Assembly: GCA_030064795.1 (NCBI GenBank)
Contig: JASJEI010000021.1
Span: 1-50,051, forward strand
Source: Pleurocapsa sp. MO_226.B13
GTDB taxonomy: Bacteria; Cyanobacteriota; Cyanobacteriia; Cyanobacteriales; Xenococcaceae
DNA: 50,051 bases
Reading direction: 5' to 3'
Each line of letters begins with the position of its first letter. Position 1 is the first letter of the stretch. A model generated the notes under the pieces. That model was not told the DNA's origin. It ran no database searches and saw only the letters and a list, made by a program, of their open reading frames with translations. Shown in pieces: positions 27,123 to 35,519 of the stretch. The position numbers and the translations under genes were made by a program.

Positions 27123-28043
27123 ATGCAACCAGACTCACCCGAATCTCTGAGAGTTGATTTTGTTAAAGAGAGAGAGGAAGCCTATAAACGAATTTACAAG
27201 CGATCGCCAATACTATCCAGTCATGCTGTCGGTTGGGAATCCTTGGGAATTGCTTACGATTGGTATCGTGTTGAAAAAGTACCCAAGATTATTTCACAGC
27301 AGCATGCTATTGGCATTTTTACTGATGTACCATCTCCCGCTATCACAGAAAGATATATAGATGGACGTTTTAAACGAGAGCAAGTTGTTCTAGGTAGTTG
27401 TGTCATTGTTCCTGCAAATATGAGTCAGTATGCAGAATGGAATCAAGAAAGTGGCGCGATAACTATGTCAATCGATCCGATCGTTTTTGCTCAAACTATC
27501 CACGAAGTAGTCGATCCAGATACTATAGAACTTTTACCTTTATTTGCCACCCCCGATCCTTTTATTTATCAAATCGGTGTGGCACTCAAATCAGCTTTAA
27601 CCAAACATAGTACTAGCAGTCGTCTATATGCGGAAACTTTAGTTAACACGCTTATTCTGCATTTACTAGAGCATTACTGCACTAATCGCCCCAGTCTACA
27701 AGAAGCTGTATCGGGACAGCTACCTCGATATAAACTACAACAAGTAATTGATTACATTAATGCTTATCTCGAGCGCGATTTGAGCCTCAAAGAACTCTCT
27801 AATCTCTTGCAAATGAGTCCTCATTATTTTTCTAAGCTATTCAAACAAAGCACGGGGACTACTCCCCATCGATATGTAATTAAGTGTCGCATCGAAAAAG
27901 CTAAATATTTAATACGACATAGTAAATTATCTCTGGCTGAAATCTCCACTCAAGTGGGTTTTACCGATCAAAGTCATCTCCACCGCCATTTTAAACGTTT
28001 GGTTGGCGTTACCCCGAAAGTTTATTTTCACGAGTTTCATTAA
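27123..28043 (+). CDS. AraC family transcriptional regulator
   Basis: The 306-residue protein ends in a complete AraC-type double helix-turn-helix: LQQVIDYINAYLERDLSLKE, MSPHYFSKLFKQSTGTTPHR and LAEISTQVGFTDQSHLHRHF, closing with KRLVGVTPKVYFHEF. The N-terminal ~190 residues (AIGIFTDVPSPAITERYIDG, VVLGSCVIVPANMSQYAEWN) form a cupin-like sensor typical of regulators responding to small molecules. Its ligand is unknown. It lies upstream of a small membrane protein and a Rieske oxygenase on the same strand, and a regulatory role for them is possible but not shown. The start at 27123 follows an AGGAGG-like stretch at 27080, which is too far, so the true start may differ slightly. Confidence 0.93.
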   Translation: MQPDSPESLRVDFVKEREEAYKRIYKRSPILSSHAVGWESLGIAYDWYRVEKVPKIISQQHAIGIFTDVPSPAITERYIDGRFKREQVVLGSCVIVPANMSQYAEWNQESGAITMSIDPIVFAQTIHEVVDPDTIELLPLFATPDPFIYQIGVALKSALTKHSTSSRLYAETLVNTLILHLLEHYCTNRPSLQEAVSGQLPRYKLQQVIDYINAYLERDLSLKELSNLLQMSPHYFSKLFKQSTGTTPHRYVIKCRIEKAKYLIRHSKLSLAEISTQVGFTDQSHLHRHFKRLVGVTPKVYFHEFH

Positions 28044-28091
28044 ACAGTATTATCTTTAAGATCGACAATATATTTGAGTTAGCTGGTATTA

Positions 28092-28292
28092 ATGCCAAAT
28101 TCTCAGCGCAAGTCTTCAATTAACATAGCTTTTATTGCTAGTTGGCTTTTTTTCTTGGGTAGTGCAATCTTTACTATAGAGGCTGCCTTAGAAGCGATCG
28201 CAGTTAGTTCTTTATTGTCGTTTGTTCACTTTTTGGCTTGCTTATTTTTTAGCGTTGGCTCGTTGTTGTTCGTGTACGATACGAAAAAATAA
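28092..28292 (+). CDS. Small YrhK-like two-helix membrane protein
   Basis: The 66-residue protein has two hydrophobic segments, INIAFIASWLFFLGSAIFTI and LSFVHFLACLFFSVGSLLFV, and the W-x-F-x-x-G-S...F-x-x-G-S pattern of YrhK-type domains. It begins 48 bp after the AraC gene on the same strand and could be cotranscribed. No function is known for such proteins. Its reality is supported by clean hydrophobic patterning across its full length. Confidence 0.65.
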   Translation: MPNSQRKSSINIAFIASWLFFLGSAIFTIEAALEAIAVSSLLSFVHFLACLFFSVGSLLFVYDTKK

Positions 28293-28457
28293 ATTTGGCA
28301 ATTTCTGCACAGGCTGGCAAAGCATCAGTCTACAGCTAATGCTATTCAAACAAATAGCTAGAATATCCAAAAAGACGAATAATCTACAAGATAACTGCTA
28401 GGGAAATTTTCCATAATAATAGCCAAAATATCGCTGGAAAAATAAAGTGAGATCGCC

Positions 28458-29525
28458 ATGAAACTCGAAAACCAAATGTATGAAGGTGCGCCCTGGTGTT
28501 TGGGGCGATACGACAGTTTTGAAGTCAATAAACCCCAATTAATTACTCTTTTGGGTCATGATTATGTAATTTGGAAAGATAAATCGGGTAATTTAAACGC
28601 GATCGATAATATCTGTCCCCATGCTGGGGCAAATTTGGCTAAGGGTGGTTATATTGTCGATGTTGAAGGTAAAGATTGTTTGGCTTGTCCCTATCACGGT
28701 AACAAGGTTCAGTTTTTTGGCGATGGTAAGGTAGTTATTGACGGTAAAGTTTCTACTAAAGCCATCCAACCAGTATTGCCCTTACAAATTGTAGACGATC
28801 TGGTTTGGACTTATGGGCTTAGTTGGCAAGAACAAGATGGTAAGTTAGTTGCTGCACCTATTCAACCCAGATTATCAATTCCCGATTATAGTACAGTTCC
28901 CAATCTACCAGAATATTGCTCCCAGCTACGGTTAGAAGGACTCAATCATATTTATTCTCGCTCGGAATCAGTTAATTGCAATCTTGCTCAAGCCATCTGG
29001 AATATTCACGATGGGGAACACTTTGCAGGTACGCATCGCGATACTATGTTATCTCAAGAAATAAAAATTGATAATTTGATTCAAGACGAACATAAGATTT
29101 CTTGGCAGCTAACTCTCAACAAAAGAAGCGATCGCGCTGCTAAAAAAAGTAAAATGAACTTACTGGTAGAGAAGTCATTTGTTCAAGCTTTTAATACTTT
29201 TTTACCCAGCTTGGCAGTCGTCACTTTAGATTTTAAGGGCAATATTATAGTAGGCATTGTAACTATGTATCCCGAATCACCTCAAAGAGTTCGATTGTGT
29301 TTGGATAGTTATACAGACCTTAATTTTACTTGGTGGCAAAAACTAATTAGATTACGTCAAATATCAAATTTATTTCGCGATCGCCTGATTATGGAAGATA
29401 TTGCCATTATGGAAAATCTCTATACTACTTTTAATCAAAAGATCGTCCTCAAAAACGATACTCCCGCCCAATTAGCGATGAATTATCTTCAGGATTGGAA
29501 TAGTCGATCGAGATTCTATAGATAA
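28458..29525 (+). CDS. Rieske-type non-heme iron oxygenase, alpha-subunit-like
   Basis: The 355-residue protein begins with a Rieske [2Fe-2S] domain: ligands C53-P-H55 and C77-P-Y-H80 (ICPHAGANLAKGG and LACPYHGNKVQFF). The catalytic domain follows, with the mononuclear iron motif N182-I-H-D185-G-E-H188-F-A-G-T-H193. Such enzymes hydroxylate or demethylate small aromatic or terpenoid-like substrates with electrons from a ferredoxin; the substrate here is unknown. It lacks C-terminal membrane helices and the CxxC of pheophorbide a oxygenase. The 3' end overlaps the convergent kinase gene by 10 bp. An AraC regulator lies 415 bp upstream. Confidence 0.88.
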   Translation: MKLENQMYEGAPWCLGRYDSFEVNKPQLITLLGHDYVIWKDKSGNLNAIDNICPHAGANLAKGGYIVDVEGKDCLACPYHGNKVQFFGDGKVVIDGKVSTKAIQPVLPLQIVDDLVWTYGLSWQEQDGKLVAAPIQPRLSIPDYSTVPNLPEYCSQLRLEGLNHIYSRSESVNCNLAQAIWNIHDGEHFAGTHRDTMLSQEIKIDNLIQDEHKISWQLTLNKRSDRAAKKSKMNLLVEKSFVQAFNTFLPSLAVVTLDFKGNIIVGIVTMYPESPQRVRLCLDSYTDLNFTWWQKLIRLRQISNLFRDRLIMEDIAIMENLYTTFNQKIVLKNDTPAQLAMNYLQDWNSRSRFYR

Positions 29526-30073
29526 TTTTGAATTCGATTAAATAGATCGTCGTAATCAATTGTCTCAAAGTTAGTTGTATCAACTTTAATAGTAGTGTCG
29601 CAAATATCTAAAATTTCATAACCACCTTGTTTAAAGTTAAATTCCATTTCATCATAGATAAAGCTATCTACATGACCTGGATGTCTTTCTCCTGACCTAG
29701 CTCTATGTTTAAATCTTGATAAAGCCAAAGGTATTTCTACATGGCAGTGAACTTGTAACAAATAGCACTGATATTTATCTTTTATTTTCTTTAGTTTTTC
29801 GGTATCGGGCTTAATTTTAAAATTGCTTTCTATAATTACCGAATTACTCGAATCTAATATTTTTTCCGTAGCTAAATAGAGTAAGCAATAGCTAACAATA
29901 CCCAATTTTTTTGACCATTGACTATCCGAATATCCTAGTGAATCATACAGAGATTCTTGAAAATCATCTCTGCCAAAAACTGGTAACGAAAATTTTTTTC
30001 CGATTTTTCTAGCTAACCTCGTTTTACCAGTACATGAAAAACCTGAAACAATCATCAATGTCGGCTGAGTCAT
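29516..30073 (-). CDS. P-loop AAA/kinase-like ATP-binding protein
   Basis: The 185-residue protein carries a Walker A loop (GFSCTGKTRLARKI) at residues 11-18 and the nucleotide-kinase-style downstream pattern SNSVIIESNF and RSGERHPGHVDSF. It belongs with small AAA domain kinases related to zeta toxins, chloramphenicol phosphotransferase and Cobalamin-type gluconate kinases; the true substrate is unclear. No antitoxin-like partner is next to it, so I do not call it a toxin. ATG 30073 starts cleanly. Its stop codon region overlaps the end of the convergent Rieske gene by 10 bp. Confidence 0.8.
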   Translation of the reverse strand: MTQPTLMIVSGFSCTGKTRLARKIGKKFSLPVFGRDDFQESLYDSLGYSDSQWSKKLGIVSYCLLYLATEKILDSSNSVIIESNFKIKPDTEKLKKIKDKYQCYLLQVHCHVEIPLALSRFKHRARSGERHPGHVDSFIYDEMEFNFKQGGYEILDICDTTIKVDTTNFETIDYDDLFNRIQNYL

Positions 30074-30227
30074 GATTGATATTAGCGATCGTTTTATTAA
30101 TCAGAGTATAGCAATCTTAAATCATTCTTAAAATTAGTGCGATTGGAATCGGAATCACAGTGTTAAAAAATTGCAGTAAAGCGATCGCAATATAATAAAT
30201 TTAATCGATGCTTTGTTACAGCTAATC

Positions 30228-30908
30228 ATGGTTAGTCATCAATCCAAAATACTCCCTTTAGAAAACGGCGATCGTCTTTCTCGTATAGAATTTGAGCGAC
30301 GATATCAAGCAATGCCCAAAGTTAAGAAAGCCGAACTAATCGAAGGAAGAGTATATATGGCATCTCCTGTGAGAATTATTCACGGACAACCTCACGCTTA
30401 CATTATGACTTGGTTAGGAGTGTACTGTGCAGCCACCCCAGGAACACAATTTGCCGATAATACTACCGTCAGGCTGGATACAGATAATGAACCTCAACCC
30501 GATGCTTTACTGCGAATTGAAGGGGGACAGTCGCAGATAGATGTTGATGATTATATACAGGGTGCGCCAGAGTTAATTGTAGAAATTGCTGGTAGGGGCG
30601 ATTCGCGAATCGCCCCTACTTACGATCAACTCGAAAAGCTTCAAGTTGATCGTCGCAATGGAGTACGGGAATATCTGATTTGGCAAGTAAGCGATCGCAT
30701 TTTTGATTGGTTTCGCCTTCTAGATGGAGAATATACTAAGCTGCAACCAGAACACAACCAGATTATCAAAAGCAAAGTCTTTCCTGGTTTATGGTTGGCA
30801 GTCGATTCTTTATTGAATGATGACCTAGCTAAAGTTCTCAAGACAATACAGCAAGGAATAGCGACAACAGAACATCAAGATTTTGTCAACGAAATTAGCA
30901 ATTATTAA
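30228..30908 (+). CDS. Uma2 family protein with an in-frame palindromic repeat insertion
   Basis: The 226-residue product from ATG 30228 (better than the upstream TTG 30213) has the Uma2 features VKKAELIEGRVYMASPVR, TTVRLDTDNEPQPDALLRIE, APELIVEIA and NGVREYLIWQVSDRIFDWF. Where other members read directly from VEIA into a Y-D-L/H...K stretch, this one contains GRGDSRIAPT, encoded by a perfect 28-bp palindrome at 30592-30619. The reading frame is kept and the gene continues normally, ending near SNY. The insertion lies beside a predicted nuclease-site segment, so activity may be altered. The gene is isolated, upstream of pfkA on the opposite strand. Confidence 0.9.
   Translation: MVSHQSKILPLENGDRLSRIEFERRYQAMPKVKKAELIEGRVYMASPVRIIHGQPHAYIMTWLGVYCAATPGTQFADNTTVRLDTDNEPQPDALLRIEGGQSQIDVDDYIQGAPELIVEIAGRGDSRIAPTYDQLEKLQVDRRNGVREYLIWQVSDRIFDWFRLLDGEYTKLQPEHNQIIKSKVFPGLWLAVDSLLNDDLAKVLKTIQQGIATTEHQDFVNEISNY
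30592..30619. repeat. 28-bp perfect palindrome (REP-like) inside a Uma2 gene
   Basis: The half-site GTAGGGGCGATTCG (30592-30605) is followed directly by its exact reverse complement (30606-30619). The GTAGGGGCG end is that of the 77-bp spacer element at 25232-25308. It encodes about ten extra residues in frame. Confidence 0.92.
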
Positions 30909-30992
30909 AGCGATCGCCACCAATCTTATAAATAATGCTTTATTCCTTGTTCCTTGTTTCTTGTTCCTGATTCCTCTCTCCTCGTCCCTTAG

Positions 30993-32072
30993 TCAGTCAC
31001 CCAAACAGATACCCAAACCTCTAGCGGTTTTAACAAGGGTATCTTCGGGATCTACAGCCCGATAATCTTTAATCGCTTCAGTAATAGGTACACTGGTAAC
31101 TTGACGATCGTGCCAAGCAACCATGCGATCGTATTTTTCTTGAGCAATTAAATCCACTGCTGCTACACCAAAAGCCGAGGCGAGGATTCGATCTAAAGGC
31201 GAAGAAATACCGCCCCGTTGAGTATGACCTAATACAGTTACTCTGGTTTCTGCACCGCTTTTTTGAGTAATTTGTTCGGCTAAATATTGACCGATCCCTC
31301 CCAAACGACAATCAGCAAAATGTCCTTGTTCTAATACGTCCCCAGATTCTGTACATACCGCTTCTGAAACTACGGCGATTGAATAATCTTGTCCTCTGGC
31401 TTGCCTTTTCTTGATGTGTTCGCAGATTCTACCAATTTTATAAGGAATTTCAGGAATCATTATTATGTTTGCTCCTCCTGCAATTCCTGCATTAAGGGCA
31501 ATGTGTCCTGCATCTCTTCCCATCACTTCTAGCACCATAACTCGGCTATGACTTGCAGCGGTAAAATGCAGGCGATCGATCGCTTCGGTGGCAATATTAA
31601 CCGCCGTATCAAAACCGATAGATCTTTCGGTGATCCCGACATCATTATCAATAGTTTTGGGAATACCAACTAGGTTTATGCCTCCCTGCTGTGCTAGTTT
31701 ACGTAAGATAGCCAGACTACCATCACCGCCAATACCGATCAAAGCATCGAGATCTAACTGTTTATATCCTTCGATAATTTCTGAAGAGCGATCTGCTAAT
31801 GTTCCATCAGACATCGGAAAGGCAAAGGGATCTCCTTTATTGGTTGTCCCTAAGATTGTTCCTCCCATAGTCAGAAGGCTATCTACCTTGGTTACGTCCA
31901 ATGGCATGGCTTCGGGAGGACGAGCCATCAAGCCATGAGTCGCCTTACAAATTCCCAGTACTTCCCAACCATAGACATTTACCGCACAACGAGTTACCGC
32001 CCGAATTACAGCATTTAACCCCGCACAATCACCGCCACTGGTCAAAATACCGATCCGTTTTCTTTCTGGCAT
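30993..32072 (-). CDS. pfkA: ATP-dependent 6-phosphofructokinase
   Basis: The 359-residue protein has the Pfk fold with GGDCAGLNAVIRA near residue 13, MGGTILGTTNKGDPFAF at 69-85, the nucleotide site GIGGDGSLAI (113-122), the catalytic loop GIPKTIDNDVG (136-146) and GRDAGHIALNAG. The Gly of GGDGS marks ATP use rather than pyrophosphate, while Lys in GIPKTIDND is the residue more often seen in PPi enzymes; this combination is known for ATP-dependent cyanobacterial Pfks. It commits fructose 6-phosphate to glycolysis, which matters mainly in darkness. It is a single gene between oppositely oriented neighbours. Confidence 0.95.
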   Translation of the reverse strand: MPERKRIGILTSGGDCAGLNAVIRAVTRCAVNVYGWEVLGICKATHGLMARPPEAMPLDVTKVDSLLTMGGTILGTTNKGDPFAFPMSDGTLADRSSEIIEGYKQLDLDALIGIGGDGSLAILRKLAQQGGINLVGIPKTIDNDVGITERSIGFDTAVNIATEAIDRLHFTAASHSRVMVLEVMGRDAGHIALNAGIAGGANIIMIPEIPYKIGRICEHIKKRQARGQDYSIAVVSEAVCTESGDVLEQGHFADCRLGGIGQYLAEQITQKSGAETRVTVLGHTQRGGISSPLDRILASAFGVAAVDLIAQEKYDRMVAWHDRQVTSVPITEAIKDYRAVDPEDTLVKTARGLGICLGD

Positions 32073-32253
32073 TTTTACTAGACTTAATTTTGTTACTCAT
32101 CTTATTTTCTGCTTAATGGTTACAAAGGCTACAAAATTAAACAAATTTCTATAATTCAGTGAGTAGTTACCAACTAGCGATCTGTTATTCGCCTTAATTT
32201 AGGCTTAACCATTGGATAGTTTTTAATTAACTTAAATCCTTTAAGCATAAGTT

Positions 32254-32532
32254 ATGGGCGTTTATCAACAGCAAAACATGAGTCAAGTACCCGATAACAG
32301 TAAAGATGATTTTTTGTATCCCCGCGACAGTTATCGTGGTGATTTTTCGCCCCAAAATCTAGCTTTCAATGCTAATTTACAAGAGTTTGCCCAAAAAGTT
32401 TCTTATATCTGCGGTTTAGAAACTAACGGCAAAATATCTACTAAAGAAGCCTACGATCGCATTAAAAAACTCTGGCATCAATTAAAGACCTCTAAAAAAG
32501 AACTATTAGATCGCCCAGATCTCAATGAATGA
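32254..32532 (+). CDS. Small conserved cyanobacterial protein, function unknown
   Basis: The 92-residue soluble protein (or 84 residues from an internal ATG at 32278, MSQVPDNSKDDFLYPRDSYR) contains GDFSPQNLAFNANLQEFAQK, VSYICGLETNGKISTKEAYD and RIKKLWHQLKTSKKELL. The pattern recurs in short cyanobacterial proteins of unknown function; I think of DUF7219 but am not certain. It is charged and helical, without signal peptide or membrane helix. It ends two bases before the convergent HAD fragment, leaving no room for a separate terminator. Confidence 0.65.
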   Translation: MGVYQQQNMSQVPDNSKDDFLYPRDSYRGDFSPQNLAFNANLQEFAQKVSYICGLETNGKISTKEAYDRIKKLWHQLKTSKKELLDRPDLNE

Positions 32533-32533
32533 G

Positions 32534-33028
32534 TTATTGTTCGCTGGTCATTGGTAAATTCCATGTTTGAGGATTAAATTCTGTCATCGAGTTAAGCACT
32601 CGATCGGCTGCGGAAAATAGTTTTCGCTCTAGTACTGGATCGGGAATAACTACCACTGACATCCCTGCTGCGATCGCAGCTTTCATCCCTGAAAGCGAAT
32701 CTTCAAATACCAGACACTGTTCAGGTTGAGCATTTAGTCTTTTAATGGTAAGCAAAAATATATCTGGTGCGGGTTTTCCCTGTTTTATTTCTGGATCGTC
32801 ACCCAGAGTAATTACTTGAAAGTGCTTCAACCATTGTTGATGATTGACGGTTTTCATCGCAAAGTTTTCTTGGGAAGAACTGGTAGCGATCGCTTGGGGG
32901 ATATTATGTTGGGCTAGATGTTCGACTAGTTCTTTTGTTCCTGGTAAGAATTGCGCGGTGGAATAGAGAGGATATAGTAATTTGTTTCTTTCTAGCAAAT
33001 ATTCTTTTAGATAAGGGGGGTTTTTTAG
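32534..33028 (-). pseudogene. HAD-family phosphatase lacking its N-terminal nucleophile region
   Basis: The frame from 33028 to 32534 reads LKNPPYLKEYLLERNKLLYP, then FLPGTKELVEHLAQHNIPQA, IATSSSQENF (motif II), KQGKPAPDIF (motif III Lys) and CLVFEDSLSGMKAAIAAGMS (motif IV acids). It matches the C-terminal two-thirds of beta-phosphoglucomutase/phosphatase-like HAD enzymes. The first motif (DxDGT/V, holding the nucleophilic Asp) should lie about 60-70 residues further upstream but is cut off by a stop codon at 33029-33031. Only a weak TTG start (32998) is available. I take it as a 5'-deleted pseudogene; a non-catalytic product cannot be excluded. Confidence 0.75.
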
Positions 33029-33108
33029 CTATCAAGCGGATGACGCAAAACTGGAAAGTTAGCTAAATTACCATTAGTACTTGCCCGAACAAAATTGCTA
33101 TTTTTTAT

Positions 33109-33987
33109 ATGACTAAAAGTCAAAATATTGTACGTGGGGCATTTTTTATCGTTGCTTCCGAATTTAGTTTTGCCCTGAGTGCAGCCATCATTAAGCTAGT
33201 ATCGGTTTCATTACCCAACGAATCAATTGTCTTTTTCCGCAATCTATTTGGATTAATTATCTTAGTCCCCTTACTAATTAGAGCTGAAACTAAAATACTA
33301 CATACAAATTGTTTTCATCTGCACTTAATGCGTTCTGGTTTTGGTATGGCTGCTATGTTTACCTTTTTTTATGCTTTAGGGCATATCCCTTTGGGAGATT
33401 CAATGTTAATTAAATCAACTATTCCTTTAATTATTCCTTTTGTCTCCTTAATTTGGCTGCAAGAAAGTCTGACACAACCCGTAATTATTGCTGGAACATT
33501 GGGATTTTTGGGAGTATTTTTGATTTTAGACCCCACTGGCAAAACAGATTGGGCGAGCTTGGTGGCATTAGCTAGTAGTATCATGGCTGCAATGGCTTTT
33601 GTTACTGTACGCAAACTTTCAGCTACCGAACCACCATTACGTATAGTTTCCTATTTTGCCATTTTTGGTGTCTGTATCTCCTCTATTCCTTTAATTTGGG
33701 CTTGGCAAACTCCCACGCCAATCCAATATTTAATGTTAGTAGGAATCGCCTTGACGACAACTATCGGTCAACTACTATTAACTCGCGGATATCAAAACGC
33801 CTCGGCTTCTAAAGTTGGTATCTTTACCTATACTTCCGTACCGTTTGGAACATTTCTCGGTTGGTTATTCTGGGACGATCTGTTAGATATTAATTCGCTT
33901 TTTGGTGGGGTATTGATTGTTCTGGCTGGCTTAATTATCTTAAGGACTAGAAGAGTCGAGCAAAAACAAAAACAACCTGATAATTAA
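33109..33987 (+). CDS. EamA/DMT-family membrane transporter
   Basis: The 292-residue protein has ten hydrophobic helices arranged as two EamA repeats, the first ending GFLGVFLILDPTG and the second GVLIVLAGLIILRTRR. ESIVFFRNLFGLIILVPLLI and SKVGIFTYTSVPFGTFLGWLFW are typical DMT stretches. These carriers export metabolites such as amino acids or nucleotide precursors; the substrate here is unknown. It lies divergent to the truncated HAD gene, with only 80 bp between them, so the deletion that removed the HAD 5' end may have brought this promoter region close. Confidence 0.9.
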   Translation: MTKSQNIVRGAFFIVASEFSFALSAAIIKLVSVSLPNESIVFFRNLFGLIILVPLLIRAETKILHTNCFHLHLMRSGFGMAAMFTFFYALGHIPLGDSMLIKSTIPLIIPFVSLIWLQESLTQPVIIAGTLGFLGVFLILDPTGKTDWASLVALASSIMAAMAFVTVRKLSATEPPLRIVSYFAIFGVCISSIPLIWAWQTPTPIQYLMLVGIALTTTIGQLLLTRGYQNASASKVGIFTYTSVPFGTFLGWLFWDDLLDINSLFGGVLIVLAGLIILRTRRVEQKQKQPDN

Positions 33988-34093
33988 CCTGAGTTCGGAG
34001 TTTGCCCTCGGTAGTTCCTATAGCTGGTCGTCCGCCGAGTCTTGTTGGCAGTTCATGAACCCCGTCGCCCGAAAAGGCGTTTATCAAACGGTA

Positions 34094-34133
34094 ACTGAGA
34101 AAAAAATAGCATCAGACTACAAAATCTGATGCT
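34094..34133 (-). terminator. Rho-independent terminator of chlP
   Basis: On the minus strand, AGCATCAGA and TCTGATGCT pair as a perfect 9-bp stem (34125-34133 with 34108-34116) around an 8-nt loop, followed by a T-rich run. It is the expected terminator of chlP but stands about 160 bp beyond the chlP stop, because the MITE-like element at 34155-34276 lies between them. Confidence 0.8.
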
Positions 34134-34154
34134 GCACAAATTACTAGTTATTTG

Positions 34155-34276
34155 GGCGTTGCTGAATAGTGGTATGATTCTATTACTTTCACGCTCGCTC
34201 GGATTAGCTTAAAAGCTAATAGCTAATAGCTACGAACAGATTACTTTTCAATTTCATACCTTAAATCAGCAACGCC
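34155..34276. mobile_element. MITE-like element with 8-bp target-site duplications
   Basis: The 122-bp element has inverted ends: GGCGTTGCTGAATAGTGGTA on the left, and the right end in reverse complement reads GGCGTTGCTGATTTAAGGTA, 11 identical bases then four differences before more identity. The direct repeats GTTATTTG flank it exactly at 34147-34154 and 34277-34284. It has no coding capacity. Ends like these belong to an autonomous cyanobacterial IS that would supply transposase; no such IS is in the window. Confidence 0.88.
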
Positions 34277-34295
34277 GTTATTTGCTATTCTCTCT

Positions 34296-35519
34296 CTAAG
34301 GTGCTAGAGCATTACCTCTGAGCAAGCTACCGATAGTTTTTGCCGTCACCTTCATTTGAGTTAAAGGATTAGCAGGAACTACAGTTTTATAAAGATAGCT
34401 ATCAAAAGTCATTTTTTGTACGTCGATATCGTCGCACATTTCCACAAATGCTTCGCGAGTTGCATCGCTGCGGTAGAAGACTCGTTGGAGAATATCTAAC
34501 ACTAGATAGGTAGAACCGTAGGTTTTGTTCCAACGTCTGAGGTATTCTTTGAGGTCTTTTTCGGTCGGAACTTTTTGTCCGTTTTGAGAACGCTCGACGA
34601 TTAATTCAGCGCACATCCGACCAGATTTAGCTGCAAAGTAAATACCTTCTCCAGAAGACTTAGTTACTGTACCCAAGGCATCACCAACTAATGCTACTCT
34701 GCCACGAATAGGACGAGGACGGGGATGTTCGGGAATGGGATGTGCTTCTACTTTAATAATTTTTCCGCCTTCTAGTCTCTTAGCAGCACGCTTGCGAATA
34801 CCAGCCTGGAGTTTTTTGATGTCAGCTTGGTTGACCTTCATAGTTCCCGTACCGACTGCTACGTGGTCGTATTTAGGAAATACCCAAGCATAAAAATCTG
34901 TAGAAACATCGTCGCCAACGTACATTTCTGCTAGTTCTTCGTAGTATGCCATCTTATCTTCTGGCAAACGAATTCGTTCCTGAAAAGCGATCGCATAGTT
35001 GTAATCCCCTGCGTCGATCGCTTTGGCAATTCTGGAATTGGCACCATCAGCACCAATTACTAGATCTACCTTCAGGGTTTTCATCTCTCCTTTGACCGTA
35101 CCGTTGGAATGGTCGGCATAATGGATGGTATAGGGGTCTTTATCGCTATCAGGAATGTCTAACTGGTATACAGTTCCGTTAATCAAGTTAGCACCCAACT
35201 GGGCAGCACGATTGCGTAAAAAGCCGTCTAGAACTTCTCTACGACACATACCGATGTATTCACCATTTTTGAGAGTCGAACCAATGTTCACTTCTCGATT
35301 AGATGGCGAAATCATTTTCATTTTTCTGACTTGCCGATCGATAATTTTTTGTGGCAGGTCAAATTCGTCTACCATGCAGAGGGGAATTGCACCACCGCAA
35401 GGCTTGGCATTATCAAGCTTACGTTCAAATAAATAAGTTTCAATACCTGCTTTGGCTAAAACTTCTGCTGCTGATGACCCTGCTGGCCCAGAACCGACAA
35501 CGGCTACCTTTAATCCCAA
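34296..35519 (-). CDS. chlP: Geranylgeranyl diphosphate/bacteriochlorophyll reductase ChlP
   Basis: The 407-residue flavoprotein has an N-terminal FAD-binding motif (VVGSGPAGSSAAEVLAKAG, residues 7-25) and the family segments KPCGGAIPLCMVDEF, CRREVLDGFLRNRAAQLGAN, RGRVALVGDALGTVTKSSGEG and LVLDILQRVFYRSD. ChlP reduces the geranylgeranyl group to phytyl for chlorophyll a and tocopherol and so acts at the thylakoid membrane. The gene is complete, monocistronic by context, and followed by a MITE-like insertion and its own terminator. ATG 35519 fits the family start (MxLKVAVVGSGPAG). Confidence 0.97.
   Translation of the reverse strand: MGLKVAVVGSGPAGSSAAEVLAKAGIETYLFERKLDNAKPCGGAIPLCMVDEFDLPQKIIDRQVRKMKMISPSNREVNIGSTLKNGEYIGMCRREVLDGFLRNRAAQLGANLINGTVYQLDIPDSDKDPYTIHYADHSNGTVKGEMKTLKVDLVIGADGANSRIAKAIDAGDYNYAIAFQERIRLPEDKMAYYEELAEMYVGDDVSTDFYAWVFPKYDHVAVGTGTMKVNQADIKKLQAGIRKRAAKRLEGGKIIKVEAHPIPEHPRPRPIRGRVALVGDALGTVTKSSGEGIYFAAKSGRMCAELIVERSQNGQKVPTEKDLKEYLRRWNKTYGSTYLVLDILQRVFYRSDATREAFVEMCDDIDVQKMTFDSYLYKTVVPANPLTQMKVTAKTIGSLLRGNALAP

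Noticed and set aside
29516..30073. Zeta-type toxin of a toxin-antitoxin pair
   Set aside because: The P-loop resembles zeta toxins but no antitoxin gene lies beside it and the motif is shared with ordinary small kinases.
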